A stretch of 64,000 nucleotides of DNA from Shewanella halifaxensis HAW-EB4 (GTDB lineage Bacteria; Pseudomonadota; Gammaproteobacteria; Enterobacterales; Shewanellaceae), in contig NC_010334.1 in the NCBI RefSeq assembly GCF_000019185.1, positions 1,674,001 to 1,738,000 of the forward strand, read 5' to 3'. This document shows positions 26,241-34,683 of this stretch, piece by piece. The position numbers and the translations under genes were made by a program. Each line of letters begins with the position of its first letter. Positions within the stretch are counted from its first letter, which is position 1. The notes below the pieces were generated by a model. That model saw only the letters and a program-made list of their open reading frames with translations. It did no database searches and was not told where the DNA came from.

Positions 26241-27074
26241 TTACAATCGGTGCTGACGAAATTGTTTAGGAGAGATGCCGGTGTGACGATTAAAAAATTT
26301 GACAAAATTAGTCGTTTCATCAAAGCCAAGATGTTCAGATAACTGATTGATATTCAAGCTTTCAGTGACTAAAATTCGCTTAGCTTCCAGTATTATTTGA
26401 TTATCAATGGATCGCTTTAATGTATTACCACTGGCTTTTAAGCAAATATTATTGAGTTTGCTATAACTCATAGCCATTAATTTAGCATAATCTTTAGCAT
26501 GCCTTGTTGTATTCATATTATTGTAAACTAAAGTGATAAGCTCTTGATATTTAAATTTTTGCTGTGGTTCTGTAATGAATTTTTTCTGTGTTTGACTGAT
26601 ATTTACCAGAAGATTAGTGAATAAGAGTTTGTTGCTGATACTAGGCAAAGCAGAGTGCTGCTGCAGGTCAATAAGCTCAAGTGTGCGGTCAATAATTTCT
26701 GAGAGAGCCTGATCTGGCTGCCAAACGGGCGCTTGCTTACAGAGTTGTAGCGGATCATCAGGCAAGTAAGATTTTATTTCTTGATAGTACGCCTTAGTGA
26801 AAATAATCACTTCTCCACAAGGAGTGTTATTGAAGTCGTAGGCATGCACTTGTCCGGGAGCGATATACACCATGTCGCCAGGTTTATATTCATAGTTTTT
26901 AAAGTCAATACAATGGCTTCCGTGACTCTTGTGCCGAAGTAAACAGTGAAAGTCTACACGATGTAAATCTGAAGGTGCTGGCGAATAAAGTTTGCTTCTT
27001 TGAGTGAAACTCTCTAGAGAGAACAGTTCCATTTTTTCATGGCGTTCCCGATACATTACATTAGGTATATTCAT
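26241..27074 (-). CDS. AraC-family transcriptional regulator
   Basis: A 277-residue regulator with an N-terminal cupin sensor domain (DFHCLLRHKSHGSHCIDF, YKPGDMVYIAPGQVHAYDF at about residues 62-82) and a C-terminal double helix-turn-helix. The first HTH is at about AKDYAKLMAMSYSKLNNICL; the second is NINQLSEHLGFDETTNFVKF followed by FNRHTGISPKQFRQHR, the canonical AraC signature. It lies just upstream of the alkylsulfatase-like gene on the same strand and most simply regulates it. The region ahead of it (27075-27956) is unusually long and contains tandem repeats. Confidence 0.9.
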   Translation of the reverse strand: MNIPNVMYRERHEKMELFSLESFTQRSKLYSPAPSDLHRVDFHCLLRHKSHGSHCIDFKNYEYKPGDMVYIAPGQVHAYDFNNTPCGEVIIFTKAYYQEIKSYLPDDPLQLCKQAPVWQPDQALSEIIDRTLELIDLQQHSALPSISNKLLFTNLLVNISQTQKKFITEPQQKFKYQELITLVYNNMNTTRHAKDYAKLMAMSYSKLNNICLKASGNTLKRSIDNQIILEAKRILVTESLNINQLSEHLGFDETTNFVKFFNRHTGISPKQFRQHRL

Positions 27075-27233
27075 TATATGTTTATTGAAAGTTTTACTAT
27101 TTCAGCTTCATCAGTATGATGATTATATTCATAAAGGTGTTTATTATTAATATATTAGTGATAAAAGTAACGGTGATATCGCATTTTATTTATCATTTAT
27201 TTATTATAAGTGAACTGTTCATTCACAACTAAT

Positions 27234-27306
27234 TAAGGTGTCGATTATTAATTAATGCCTTAGTTGGTATGCGTTACATAACCACAATCTAATAACCGAC
27301 ACCTTA
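27234..27306. repeat. Inverted repeat at the edge of the repeat block upstream of hydA
   Basis: TAAGGTGTCGATTATTA at 27234-27250 is answered by TAATAACCGACACCTTA at 27290-27306. The two are reverse complements except for one base, separated by 39 bp. The right arm runs into the tandem repeats that follow. Confidence 0.75.
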
Positions 27307-27537
27307 TTAACATGCGCCTCATAAACTCACGTCTCACCTCCTTTGTTAAGTCGACGCTTATTAACTTACTCCTTATTAATGGGTTTGTTAATTAATGCAT
27401 TATTAATGCGGCTTATTGATTTACTCCTTACTAATGGATTTGTTAATTCACGCTTTATTAATGCAGCTTATTAATTTACTCCTTGTTAATGGGGCGGTTA
27501 TTTCACGCCTTATTAATGCAGCTTATTAATCTTCGCC
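27301..27537. repeat. 55-bp tandem repeats upstream of the hydrogenase operon
   Basis: A unit beginning GCTTATTAAYTTACTCCTTA recurs at 27356, 27411 and 27466 with an exact 55-bp spacing, and the start of a fourth copy is at 27521. A much-decayed copy precedes them at 27301. Units 2 and 3 are most alike. Many TTAATG/ATTAAT motifs recur inside each unit. The remainder of the gap (27538-27956) is A+T-rich and should contain the hydA promoter, but no certain -10/-35, FNR or CRP site was found. Confidence 0.8.
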
Positions 27538-27956
27538 TTGCGGATTTCGGAGTGACCAATAAAATATTTATTATTTTAAATACTCTTGGCCAAGAAATAA
27601 TTAACATATCACGTGCTGAATCGAACTGTTTGCGTAAGTAAACCTTATTGTAATCAAGGTGTTGGTGGTGGATGTTGTTTTTTAAATTTGTAACAAATAA
27701 AACGTAATTACAACAGTTTAGCAAATAAGTATTACGCTGAAATATAAATTACATCAATTAATTAGCTCGGTGGGTCACATTAAGCTTGATTGTTTAAATA
27801 ATAAAATCCTAATAATTTGATCAGTGAGACATTTTAAGTCTGATATTTACTTTATATTCTGCCGACTTTTTATTACTAACTAAAAATAAAGCCTATTAGA
27901 ACTAAGGTTTAAACTAACTAGTAACTAATGGCTCATAATAAGGAACGCGTAAATCT

Positions 27957-29189
27957 ATGACTGTCACCACCTATCAACCCGGAGAGATCCAGGGGCTGAT
28001 TGAGATACAGGCATCCAAATGTAAAGGTTGCGATGCTTGTCAGAAATTTTGCCCTACCAATGCCATCGAAGGCGCATCAGGGGCTGTACACTCGATTAAT
28101 AAAGAGAAGTGCTTGAGTTGTGGCCAATGTCTCATCAATTGTCCTTTTGGAGCAATTATCGAGACCCACTCTGCACTAGAAACTGTAATTGCAAAACTGG
28201 CGGATAAAGACGTTAAAGTCGTGGGCATTATTGCCCCTGCTGTACGTGTTGCCATCGGTGAAGAGTTTGGCTTAGGCACTGGTGAATTAGTGACTGGTAA
28301 GCTGTACGGCGCTATGAATAAAGCAGGTTTCAAGATTTTCGATTGTAACTTTGCCGCTGACCTAACCATTATGGAAGAGGGAAGTGAGTTCATACACCGC
28401 TTGCACGCCAACGTGAAAGGGGAAGCTGATGCCGGTGCATTACCTCAATTTACTTCTTGTTGTCCAGGTTGGGTTCGCTACCTAGAAACCAACTACCCAA
28501 GTTTGCTACCAAACTTATCAACAGCCAAGTCTCCACAGCAGATGGCTGGAACAGTAGCCAAAACTTATGGTGCAAAAGTTTATGCCATGCAACCAGAAAA
28601 CATTTTCACTGTTGCAGTTATGCCTTGTACCTCTAAAAAAGTAGAAGCGTCTCGTCCAGAGTTCAATTCAGCTTGGAAATATAATCAAGAGCAGGGTGCC
28701 AATGTAGCAGAGTATCGAGATGTTGATGCTGTACTGACCACTCGTGAAATGGCGCAGCTGTTAAAGTTACTAGAGATCGACCTAGCAAAAACACCTGAAT
28801 ACGAAGGCGATAGCTTATTCTCTGAATATACTGGCGCAGGTACCATTTTTGGTGCGACAGGCGGTGTAATGGAGGCTGCGCTGCGTACAGCACACAAGGT
28901 TTTGACTGGCGATGAAATGGCCAAACTTGAGTTCGAACCTGTACGTGGTTTAGCGGGTGTAAAAGCTGCATCTGTGACGTTATTTGACCAAAGTTTATCG
29001 CAAGATGTCACTGTTAACGTGGCGGTTGTGCATGATATGGGGAATAACGTAGAGCCGATTTTACGAGACATAATGGCTGGCATTTCTCCTTATCACTTCA
29101 TTGAAGTGATGAATTGCGCTGGTGGTTGCGTAAACGGCGGTGGCCAGCCTATTGACGGCAATGGTTCATCTTGGATTGGTAATATCTAA
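27957..29189 (+). CDS. hydA: [FeFe]-hydrogenase large (catalytic) subunit
   Basis: Catalyses reversible H2 formation or oxidation at the H-cluster. The 410-residue protein has an N-terminal ferredoxin domain with two [4Fe-4S] motifs (Cys22, 25, 28, 32 and Cys52, 55, 58, 62). The H-domain signatures are all present: TSCCPGW (residues 166-172), MPCTSKKVE (222-230) and the C-terminal MNCAGGCVNGGGQP, with Cys387 and Cys391 as H-cluster ligands. This is the compact periplasmic dimeric type (Desulfovibrio HydAB). It has no signal of its own and is presumably exported with HydB. AAGGAACG precedes the ATG. It is the first gene of the hyd operon. Confidence 0.97.
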   Translation: MTVTTYQPGEIQGLIEIQASKCKGCDACQKFCPTNAIEGASGAVHSINKEKCLSCGQCLINCPFGAIIETHSALETVIAKLADKDVKVVGIIAPAVRVAIGEEFGLGTGELVTGKLYGAMNKAGFKIFDCNFAADLTIMEEGSEFIHRLHANVKGEADAGALPQFTSCCPGWVRYLETNYPSLLPNLSTAKSPQQMAGTVAKTYGAKVYAMQPENIFTVAVMPCTSKKVEASRPEFNSAWKYNQEQGANVAEYRDVDAVLTTREMAQLLKLLEIDLAKTPEYEGDSLFSEYTGAGTIFGATGGVMEAALRTAHKVLTGDEMAKLEFEPVRGLAGVKAASVTLFDQSLSQDVTVNVAVVHDMGNNVEPILRDIMAGISPYHFIEVMNCAGGCVNGGGQPIDGNGSSWIGNI

Positions 29190-29203
29190 TAAGGAGCAAC
29201 ACC

Positions 29204-29524
29204 ATGAACAACAAAAAGCATGTGTTTGCTGAAGATAGTTTTTTTATATCCCGTCGCAAATTTATGGCCATCGGTGCGGCTTTTATCGCAGTAATGGCGA
29301 TTCCAGTAGGCTGGTTTGCAAGCAAAGTGGCCAAGCGAAATGACTATATAAAAGCACGTAGTGCAGGTTTATATAAAGATGATGCGATTGCTAAGTTACG
29401 TGTGAGTCATGCTAACCCAGCGGTTGAAAAGTACTACAAAGAGTTTGGCGGTCAGCCACTAGGACATATGTCCCACGACCTGCTGCACACTCACTTTGTT
29501 GACCGTACCAAGCTGAACTCTTAA
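29204..29524 (+). CDS. hydB: [FeFe]-hydrogenase small subunit with Tat signal
   Basis: The 106-residue small subunit wraps around HydA in the periplasmic enzyme. Its N-terminus holds a twin-arginine signal, ISRRKFMAIGAAFIAVMAIP at about residues 17-36, so it probably carries folded HydA through the Tat pathway. The mature part (DAIAKLRVSHANPAVEKYY, HDLLHTHFVDRT) matches the iron hydrogenase small-subunit family. It starts 14 bp after hydA with AAGGAG as ribosome-binding site. The long stretch before the arginines is typical of Tat signals. Confidence 0.94.
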   Translation: MNNKKHVFAEDSFFISRRKFMAIGAAFIAVMAIPVGWFASKVAKRNDYIKARSAGLYKDDAIAKLRVSHANPAVEKYYKEFGGQPLGHMSHDLLHTHFVDRTKLNS

Positions 29525-29537
29525 TGGAGATGAGATA

Positions 29538-30218
29538 ATGCATCATAACTCGCATGACATGAGACCTATTCAGAAACACCCTCTTAATGTAAGAGTGTTT
29601 CATTATATTTTATTACTGAGCTTTTTACCGTTAGCAGCTACTGGATTACTATTGTTTTTCAAGCCACTATCGCAAGAAGGTATGCAATTAACCTATGACA
29701 TCCACATTATTGCTGGTGTTGTATTGAGTCTAGATGCACTCGCATTTACTGTGATAGCTTTCGATCGAGTGGTGTTATTTATCGCTCGAGTATTTAGCTT
29801 GTCAGAACGCGATGTGAAATGGTTTATGGTATTAGGTGGCTACCCACAGAAGTTTTTGTTGGGTAAGAAAGTTCCTGTACCACCAATGAACAAATACAAT
29901 TCAGGTCAGAAGTTATTTGGCGCCTGTGTGTTAATCGGCGGCACCCTGTTAATACTATCAGGTTTAGTCTTATGGTTGGTGCCACATGTGGCTCCGCGTG
30001 ATCTAGTATGGCTATTAGGACAAATCCATTTAGTTGCAGGTCTTATTCTAACGGCATTCTTACCAGTACACTTATTCTTGGCTGTCTATCGATTTGATGA
30101 TTTCAAGGCGATGATGGTTCACGGTAACGTGCCTTATCACGATGCTGCAGAATACACACCATTGTGGGTTGAACAGGAAATCGTTCCCGTTACCGCGAAT
30201 CAACAGCGCAACAAATAA
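29538..30218 (+). CDS. Cytochrome b subunit of formate dehydrogenase/hydrogenase type
   Basis: Membrane di-haem cytochrome b (FdnI/HydC-like gamma subunit) that would pass electrons between HydAB and the quinone pool. The 226-residue protein has four hydrophobic helices: VFHYILLLSFLPLAATGLLL, IIAGVVLSLDALAFTVIAF, GACVLIGGTLLILSGLVLW and IHLVAGLILTAFLPVHLFLA. Conserved histidines in helices 1, 2 and 4 are candidate haem ligands. It starts 13 bp after hydB with GGAGATGAG upstream. In S. oneidensis the matching gene in this operon is annotated as fdhC; I leave the symbol empty as usage varies. Confidence 0.88.
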   Translation: MHHNSHDMRPIQKHPLNVRVFHYILLLSFLPLAATGLLLFFKPLSQEGMQLTYDIHIIAGVVLSLDALAFTVIAFDRVVLFIARVFSLSERDVKWFMVLGGYPQKFLLGKKVPVPPMNKYNSGQKLFGACVLIGGTLLILSGLVLWLVPHVAPRDLVWLLGQIHLVAGLILTAFLPVHLFLAVYRFDDFKAMMVHGNVPYHDAAEYTPLWVEQEIVPVTANQQRNK

Positions 30219-30244
30219 GTTGATCTTCCCCACCTTCTAACGAC

Positions 30245-30281
30245 AAAGCAGTAGTTACCTTTAGGTAGCTGCTGCTTTTGA
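30245..30281 (+). terminator. Hairpin between the cytochrome b gene and hydG (attenuator-like)
   Basis: AAAGCAGTAGTTACC and GGTAGCTGCTGCTTT pair over 15 bp with two G-T wobbles around a TTTA loop, followed by TG and few Ts. It divides the structural genes from the maturation genes and may lower read-through or protect the upstream mRNA. Confidence 0.6.
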
Positions 30282-30309
30282 TTGCTATACAAATAGAGTT
30301 TTACCGGTT

Positions 30310-31752
30310 ATGACTACAAATGAACACCCGCATTCAATCTCCATTTCTCACTACGATGCTAATAAGAGTTTTATTGATGAACAAGCTATTTGGGCTGCGA
30401 TAAATAACGCCGCGAGTCCCTCTGCAGAGCAAGTGCGTCAGGTTCTAGCTAAAGCTCGTCAATGCCAAGGCCTGAGCATTGAAGAGACAGCTTTGTTATT
30501 ACAAAACCAGCATGAACAATTAGATGAGGAATTGTTTGCCGTCGCTCGAGAGGTAAAAAATACCATTTACGGTAACCGCATCGTTCTGTTTGCTCCACTA
30601 TATGTATCCAATCATTGTGCCAATAGCTGCAGCTATTGTGGCTTTAATGCAGATAACCATGCACTTAAGCGCAAGACGTTAAATCAAGAAGAAATTAGAA
30701 AAGAAGTGACCATTTTAGAAGGGATGGGACACAAACGGATTTTAGCCGTATATGGCGAACACCCACGTAACAATGTCAATGCCATTGTTGATAGCATTCA
30801 AACCATGTATAGCGTTAAAGATGGCAAAGGGGGAGAGATCCGCCGCATTAACGTGAACTGTGCGCCGATGAGCACCGCTGATTTCAAAGTGCTTAAAACC
30901 GCGGCGATAGGAACTTACCAGTGTTTTCAGGAAACATATCACCAACCCACCTATGAAAGTGTGCATTTAAAAGGTAAGAAAAAAGACTATCTATACCGTT
31001 TATATGCGATGCACCGAGCAATGGAAGCCGGTATTGATGATGTTGGGATCGGCGCCCTATTTGGGTTATATGACCACCGATTTGAGTTATTAGCCATGTT
31101 GACTCATGTGGCGCAGCTAGAAACCGTTTGCGGAATTGGACCACATACGATTTCGTTCCCACGAATTGAACCTGCACATGGCTCCGCGCTAAGTGAAAAG
31201 CCTCCCTATGAAGTGGACGACGCCTGCTTTAAACGCATCGTGGCCATTACTCGCCTAGCAGTCCCTTACACAGGGCTAATTATGAGTACCCGTGAAAGCG
31301 CTGGCTTACGTAAAGAGTTATTAGAACTCGGTGTATCGCAGATCAGTGCAGGCAGCCGCACATCTCCAGGTGGTTATCAAGACAGCGAGCAAGATCAACA
31401 TGATGCTGAGCAATTTAGTCTTGGAGATCATCGTGCGATGGATGACATTATTTATGAGTTAGTGACAGAGTCGAATGCCATCCCATCATTCTGTACGGGC
31501 TGCTACCGTAAGGGCCGTACTGGCGATCACTTTATAGGCTTAGCGAAACAACAATTTATCGGGAAGTTCTGCCAACCTAACGCATTAATCACCTTTAAAG
31601 AGTATTTAAATGATTACGCAGGGCCCAAAACCCGTGCAGCAGGTACCGCTCTGATTGAACGAGAACTCGCAGCGATGAGTCCAGCTAGAGAACGTAACGT
31701 ACGTACCTGTTTGGCGAAAACCGAAGCTGGCGAACGAGATATCTACCTTTAA
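30310..31752 (+). CDS. hydG: [FeFe]-hydrogenase maturase HydG (tyrosine lyase)
   Basis: Radical-SAM enzyme that cleaves tyrosine to supply CO and CN- ligands for the H-cluster. The 480-residue protein has the SAM cluster motif CX3CX2C at Cys103, Cys107 and Cys110 (HCANSCSYCGF). Its C-terminus has the second cluster motif, CTGCYRKGRTGDH followed by FC 22 residues after the second Cys, which distinguishes HydG from ThiH. Further motifs are NVNCAPMSTADF and GPHTISFPRIEPAHGS. It follows a 91-bp gap with a hairpin. The ribosome-binding site is weak (CCGGT region). Full-length and intact. Confidence 0.96.
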   Translation: MTTNEHPHSISISHYDANKSFIDEQAIWAAINNAASPSAEQVRQVLAKARQCQGLSIEETALLLQNQHEQLDEELFAVAREVKNTIYGNRIVLFAPLYVSNHCANSCSYCGFNADNHALKRKTLNQEEIRKEVTILEGMGHKRILAVYGEHPRNNVNAIVDSIQTMYSVKDGKGGEIRRINVNCAPMSTADFKVLKTAAIGTYQCFQETYHQPTYESVHLKGKKKDYLYRLYAMHRAMEAGIDDVGIGALFGLYDHRFELLAMLTHVAQLETVCGIGPHTISFPRIEPAHGSALSEKPPYEVDDACFKRIVAITRLAVPYTGLIMSTRESAGLRKELLELGVSQISAGSRTSPGGYQDSEQDQHDAEQFSLGDHRAMDDIIYELVTESNAIPSFCTGCYRKGRTGDHFIGLAKQQFIGKFCQPNALITFKEYLNDYAGPKTRAAGTALIERELAAMSPARERNVRTCLAKTEAGERDIYL

Positions 31753-31791
31753 TCTGGCATCAAAATTATTTCACTATAGATAAGGTACCCG

Positions 31792-32406
31792 ATGTGCATT
31801 AATGCCATACGTCCATCAGCTGGTCTTGATAAGAAATCATTATTAACAGCAATGGAAAGCGCGACATCGATGGTTCTACATGCTGCGATTTATACTAATT
31901 TTGCCCACTCTGAAGTGGGCAATCTTATTCGCAGAAAATTGCTTGATGGTAGTTTACATCGACTCGATATTATCGAGTTACAACCCGATCTGTATTGGCG
32001 CGATGAATTTGTAGCAATTTTACGCCCTAATATGACAAAAGATGAAGTGATCCTCATGTTCGCCGAATCTAAGCGTTGGAGTGAAGCCCTTAGCTTTGAC
32101 TTCCCAAAACAAGTCAATCAAGTGCTCACTCAGGCGCTGCCTCTACAGCCCATTATGCTCATTGGTGACTGTCTATTTGTCGGCCAGTATGCCCATAGTC
32201 GTTTAGTTTCAGCGCAAGGGCTTTGGTTACAGATTGAGTGCTCATTAATGGGGCTGCAACCTGGAGAGCTGCAATCTTGGTATCAACAAGGATTACCTGC
32301 AGAAGTCTCTGGTGACTGGCAACAGGTAATAAGTCGTTATGTGGATGAATGCCGCCAAGCTGCCCAATTTAGCTCAGCTACTACTCCCTCAACGTCCAAA
32401 TATTAA
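31792..32406 (+). CDS. hydX: HydX, conserved protein of the Shewanella [FeFe]-hydrogenase operon
   Basis: A 204-residue soluble protein between hydG and hydE. The name follows the corresponding gene in the S. oneidensis hyd operon, from memory; no biochemical role is known to me. It opens MCINAIRPSAGLDKKSLL and has a His/Tyr-containing AAIYTNFAHSEVGNLIRRKL. IELQPDLYWRDEFVAIL and LIGDCLFVGQYAHSRLVSAQ follow; no cluster, P-loop or membrane motif is visible. A weak AAGG site precedes the ATG. Because it sits within the maturation genes it may help in H-cluster assembly or in Tat export of HydAB; either is a guess. Confidence 0.7.
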   Translation: MCINAIRPSAGLDKKSLLTAMESATSMVLHAAIYTNFAHSEVGNLIRRKLLDGSLHRLDIIELQPDLYWRDEFVAILRPNMTKDEVILMFAESKRWSEALSFDFPKQVNQVLTQALPLQPIMLIGDCLFVGQYAHSRLVSAQGLWLQIECSLMGLQPGELQSWYQQGLPAEVSGDWQQVISRYVDECRQAAQFSSATTPSTSKY

Positions 32407-32417
32407 AGAAGACATTA

Positions 32418-33440
32418 ATGATGCCTGCTAGCAAATCACAGTCCCCTATGCATTTTTGTGAACAACAGATCATTGAATTACTCAATGGCAACCAAGATGA
32501 ATGGTTGTTTGCTAACGCTCAAGCGGTTACCCAACAGGTATTTGATAATCAGGTTTTTATCCGCGGTATAGTCGAGTTCTCCAATCATTGTCGTCATAAC
32601 TGCCATTATTGCGGGCTGCGCAGTAGTAACCGCCAAGTTGAACGTTATCGATTAAGCGTCGATGAAATCCTCGATGCTGTCGATGACATTGCGCAATTTG
32701 GCATAGGAACAGTTGTTCTGCAATCAGGTGATGATTGGCAATATCGCGCAGAGACAATCGCGGAACTTATTCGCACCATCAAAGAACGCCACAATTTAGC
32801 AATTACATTATCGCTAGGTGACCGTAAGCACCAAGAGCTTAAACTTTGGCGCGAGGCGGGGGCAGATCGTTATTTGCTAAAAATGGAAACCTTTAACGAG
32901 CAACTATTTAATCAATGTAGGCCTAATGCCAACTTTGACGAGCGATTAGCACGCTTATCTTACATTCAATCTCTCGGTTATCAAACTGGCTCGGGAGTCA
33001 TAACAGACTTACCAGGAATGACCGATAAAATTCTTGCCACAGATATATTGAGGCTTTCTGGCTTGGAGCTCGATATGTTGGCATGCGGCCCATTTGTCGC
33101 ACACGCTCAAACCCCTTTTGCACAAAGTCCAAATGGCGAGGTACTCAAAAGCCATCGGGTTAGTGCGATCTTGCGGCTAATGAATCCAGGTGCAAACATC
33201 CCGGCAACGAGTTCATTGGAAGTCATTGAACTAGGTGCGCGAGAACTTGGACTTATGCGTGGCTGTAACGTTGTTATGCCCTCATTTACGCCCTCACAAG
33301 TCTATGCCAGTTATAACATTTATCCAGGTAAAAATAGCGCTACCAGTGATATTCAGCAAAGAGTAGCGGCCATATTTCAACAAATACAACACCATGGCTT
33401 ACAACCTAACGGTAGCCGTGGTGACTCAAGAAGGTATTAA
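32418..33440 (+). CDS. hydE: [FeFe]-hydrogenase maturase HydE
   Basis: Radical-SAM enzyme that helps form the dithiolate bridge of the di-iron subcluster. The 340-residue protein has the motif CX3CX2C at Cys58, Cys62 and Cys65 (SNHCRHNCHYCGLRSSN), followed by LQSGDDWQYRAETIAELI. Barrel strands are recognised at ITLSLGDRKHQELKLW, RYLLKMETFNEQLF and GVITDLPGMTDKI. The C-terminal VVMPSFTPSQVYASYNIYPG is typical of the BATS-type domain of HydE/BioB. It starts 11 bp after hydX and ends one base before hydF. Confidence 0.95.
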   Translation: MMPASKSQSPMHFCEQQIIELLNGNQDEWLFANAQAVTQQVFDNQVFIRGIVEFSNHCRHNCHYCGLRSSNRQVERYRLSVDEILDAVDDIAQFGIGTVVLQSGDDWQYRAETIAELIRTIKERHNLAITLSLGDRKHQELKLWREAGADRYLLKMETFNEQLFNQCRPNANFDERLARLSYIQSLGYQTGSGVITDLPGMTDKILATDILRLSGLELDMLACGPFVAHAQTPFAQSPNGEVLKSHRVSAILRLMNPGANIPATSSLEVIELGARELGLMRGCNVVMPSFTPSQVYASYNIYPGKNSATSDIQQRVAAIFQQIQHHGLQPNGSRGDSRRY

Positions 33441-33441
33441 T

Positions 33442-34683
33442 ATGTGTCAAGGTGTTAACCCCGAAACCAGCCAAGGTCAAATAGCCCCCAGAGGGATGCG
33501 CTATCAAATTGCAATATTAGGGAGGCGCAACGCTGGTAAATCATCATTACTGAATATGATAGTAGGCCAACACGTTGCCATTGTTTCTGATATAAAAGGC
33601 ACAACCACCGACGCAGTCGCTAAGCCATACGAGCTATTACCGTTAGGGCCGGTCACTTTTTTCGATACTGCAGGTATTGATGATAATGGAGCACTTGGTG
33701 AGCAAAGAGTAAAAGCAACGCGACATGTACTTTACCGCGCCGATATGGCGCTATTAGTTGCTGATGATCAGGGCCTAACCGAGCATGAGTTTGCGCTGAT
33801 TGAAGAAATGACAGCATTAAAACTCCCATTCTTAATCGTATTTAACAAAGTGGATATTTGCATGCCAACGGCTGAAGATATCGGCTTTTGTCGACAAAGA
33901 AAGCTGCCTTTTATTGCGGTATCTGCAGCGAAAGGGCTGGGAGATAAAGAAGTTAAAAGACTAATTTCCGAGCTCGTACCAGCAAATCTTAAAGAGCAGC
34001 CTCCTCTTGCAGGCGATCTCTACAATGAAGGTGCACATATCTTATGTGTAGTCCCCATTGATACAGCGGCTCCGAAAGGGCGACTAATCCTGCCTCAGGT
34101 TCAAGTACTGAGAGAGGCATTAGATAATAATTGCATTGCGACCGTAGTTAAAGAATCTCAGCTTGCACAGGTTCTAACTCAATTTAGTTCCCCGCCAGCA
34201 CTGGTGATCTCCGATGCTCAAGTGATCAAACAGGTCGATAGTATCGTGCCAGCCACTATTCCATTAACCACATTTTCAACTTTATTTGCGCGTTTTAAAG
34301 GCGAGTTACCACCAATGGTTGCCGGTGCCAATAGCTTAGATAAGTTGCAAGATGGTTGTAAGATTTTAATCTGTGAAGCATGTAGTCATCATGCCCAAGA
34401 TGATGATATTGGTCGAGTAAAGTTGCCAAATTGGATCCGTAGCTATAGCGGGAAAAACATTACTTTTGACGTGATAAGTGGTCATGATTTCCCTGACAAC
34501 CTAGAAGAGTATGCGCTAGTGGTTCATTGTGGTGCATGCATGTTCAATCGTACCGAAATGCTAAGACGGATCCGTGAATGCGAACGTAGAAACGTGCCAA
34601 TCACCAACTATGGCGTCGCAATTTCAAAACTTCAGGGAGTGTTACCACGGATCATTCAACCGTTAATAAGTGAAGCCAAATAA
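33442..34683 (+). CDS. hydF: [FeFe]-hydrogenase maturation GTPase HydF
   Basis: GTPase scaffold that assembles the di-iron subcluster and delivers it to HydA. I chose the ATG at 33442 (413 residues), one base after the hydE stop and with AGAAGG upstream, over an in-frame ATG at 33394 inside hydE. The GTPase domain has the P-loop GRRNAGKS at residues 27-34, SDIKGTTTDAV, FFDTAGIDD and IVFNKVD. The cluster-binding C-terminus has the CxH motif in CEACSHHAQDD and, about 50 residues on, HCGACMFNRTEMLRRI, i.e. the CxH...HCxxC arrangement of HydF. It is the last gene of the operon. Confidence 0.95.
   Translation: MCQGVNPETSQGQIAPRGMRYQIAILGRRNAGKSSLLNMIVGQHVAIVSDIKGTTTDAVAKPYELLPLGPVTFFDTAGIDDNGALGEQRVKATRHVLYRADMALLVADDQGLTEHEFALIEEMTALKLPFLIVFNKVDICMPTAEDIGFCRQRKLPFIAVSAAKGLGDKEVKRLISELVPANLKEQPPLAGDLYNEGAHILCVVPIDTAAPKGRLILPQVQVLREALDNNCIATVVKESQLAQVLTQFSSPPALVISDAQVIKQVDSIVPATIPLTTFSTLFARFKGELPPMVAGANSLDKLQDGCKILICEACSHHAQDDDIGRVKLPNWIRSYSGKNITFDVISGHDFPDNLEEYALVVHCGACMFNRTEMLRRIRECERRNVPITNYGVAISKLQGVLPRIIQPLISEAK

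Noticed and set aside
27503..27724. 73-residue reverse frame in the repeat zone upstream of hydA
   Set aside because: It starts in A+T-rich noncoding sequence, runs through the tandem repeats and has no recognisable feature.
27720..27956. Possible FNR or CRP box upstream of hydA (TTGAT and TCACA half-sites)
   Set aside because: Only half-sites fit; the partner halves are poor, so I do not call a site even though anaerobic control is expected.
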